Shown one piece after another: positions 5,685 to 5,811 of a stretch of DNA of 5,811 bases. Position 1 is the stretch's first letter; the number at the start of each line of letters is the position of its first letter. Under the pieces are notes generated by a model. That model did not search any database. It saw only the letters and a list, made by a program, of their open reading frames with translations, and was not told the origin of the DNA. The stretch comes from Deltaproteobacteria bacterium (lineage in GTDB: Bacteria; Desulfobacterota; Desulfobacteria; Desulfobacterales; JAFDDL01): positions 1 through 5,811 of the forward strand of contig JAFDDL010000260.1 of assembly GCA_019310865.1 (NCBI GenBank), read 5' to 3'. The position numbers and the translations under genes were made by a program.

Positions 5685-5811
5685 GAACTCCTCTGTTGTT
5701 CCCCGGGGTTACTCTACAGGTGAAACCTAAGGGTTCGCTTACCTGCGCGAGCCCGAAGGGTTCGCGCAGGTGGGCGAACCCTTAGTGCCTGCATGGCAAT
5801 AGACGGTGCAT
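5685..5811. other. Region upstream of the response regulator, up to the window edge
   Basis: Non-coding in the visible 127 bases. It contains the regulator's ribosome binding site (AGAGGAG, - strand, 5688-5694), a CCCCGGGG palindrome at 5701-5708 and the long hairpin at 5727-5785. No convincing promoter was found. A GG..GC pair at 5795-5809 on the + strand has the wrong spacing for a sigma-54 site. Confidence 0.6.
5727..5785 (+). repeat. 59-base long hairpin / palindromic repeat element
   Basis: CTAAGGGTTCGC at 5727-5738 is exactly complementary to GCGAACCCTTAG at 5774-5785. ACCTGCGCGA at 5741-5750 is exactly complementary to TCGCGCAGGT at 5762-5771. The TT/GG junction (5739-5740 with 5772-5773) and G5751-T5761 are wobble pairs, and CCC 5752-5754 pairs with GGG 5758-5760 around a GAA loop. 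As + strand RNA this is an unbroken 28-bp stem with a triloop; as - strand RNA the wobble positions become A-C mismatches. AAGGGTTCGC also occurs as a direct repeat at 5729-5738 and 5756-5765. It could be a REP/MITE-like dispersed palindrome, or a structured end for a gene beyond the window. Confidence 0.75.

Noticed and set aside
5001..5723. 240-codon open frame on the + strand
   Set aside because: It lies antisense to the response regulator, whose motifs are all intact. The translation shows no domain, and GC-rich genes often leave such open antisense frames.
5794..5810. TGGCA...TGCA sigma-54-like promoter on the + strand
   Set aside because: The GG and GC elements are separated by 11 bases instead of 10, and no + strand gene is visible downstream in the window.

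Overview
The window looks like ordinary chromosomal DNA from a Gram-negative, probably a member of the Desulfobacterota (a Desulfosarcina/Desulfobacter-like deltaproteobacterium). This is an inference from three things: a sigma-54 response regulator of the AtoC/NtrC style common in that group, a large polyprenol-phosphate glycosyltransferase fusion, and a GC-rich intergenic palindrome of a style seen in those genomes. No gene here fixes the species.

Layout, left to right. Positions 1-348 (+) hold the last 115 codons of a TrkH-type potassium transporter. Positions 349-619 are non-coding and hold small hairpins, an AT-rich inverted repeat and a plausible promoter. Positions 620-3385 (+) encode a 921-residue membrane protein that joins three usually separate functions: a DPM1-like GT2 sugar-to-lipid transferase, a GtrA-like membrane domain and a PMT/ArnT-like GT-C transferase. 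After a 114-base spacer with an 8-bp hairpin, positions 3500-4231 (+) encode a small exported protein with an LPP20/FlgT-like N-terminal half and a TPR/Sel1-like C-terminal half. An 85-base convergent spacer follows. Positions 4317-5684 (-) encode a complete NtrC-family response regulator (receiver, AAA+ and Fis-type HTH). The right edge (5727-5785) carries a 59-base hairpin that folds almost perfectly when read as + strand RNA.

How the genes may work together. The fusion protein could load a sugar onto a polyprenyl phosphate on the cytoplasmic face, move it across the inner membrane and transfer it to an acceptor on the periplasmic face, all in one chain. The exported protein lies just downstream on the same strand and could be a partner or acceptor, but only position suggests this. 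The TrkH fragment and the response regulator look like independent neighbours. The regulator's target promoters are not evident here; no good -24/-12 site was found.

No tRNA, rRNA, CRISPR array, transposase or phage gene was seen. The most interesting items are the three-part glycosyltransferase fusion and the strand-asymmetric long hairpin at the right edge.
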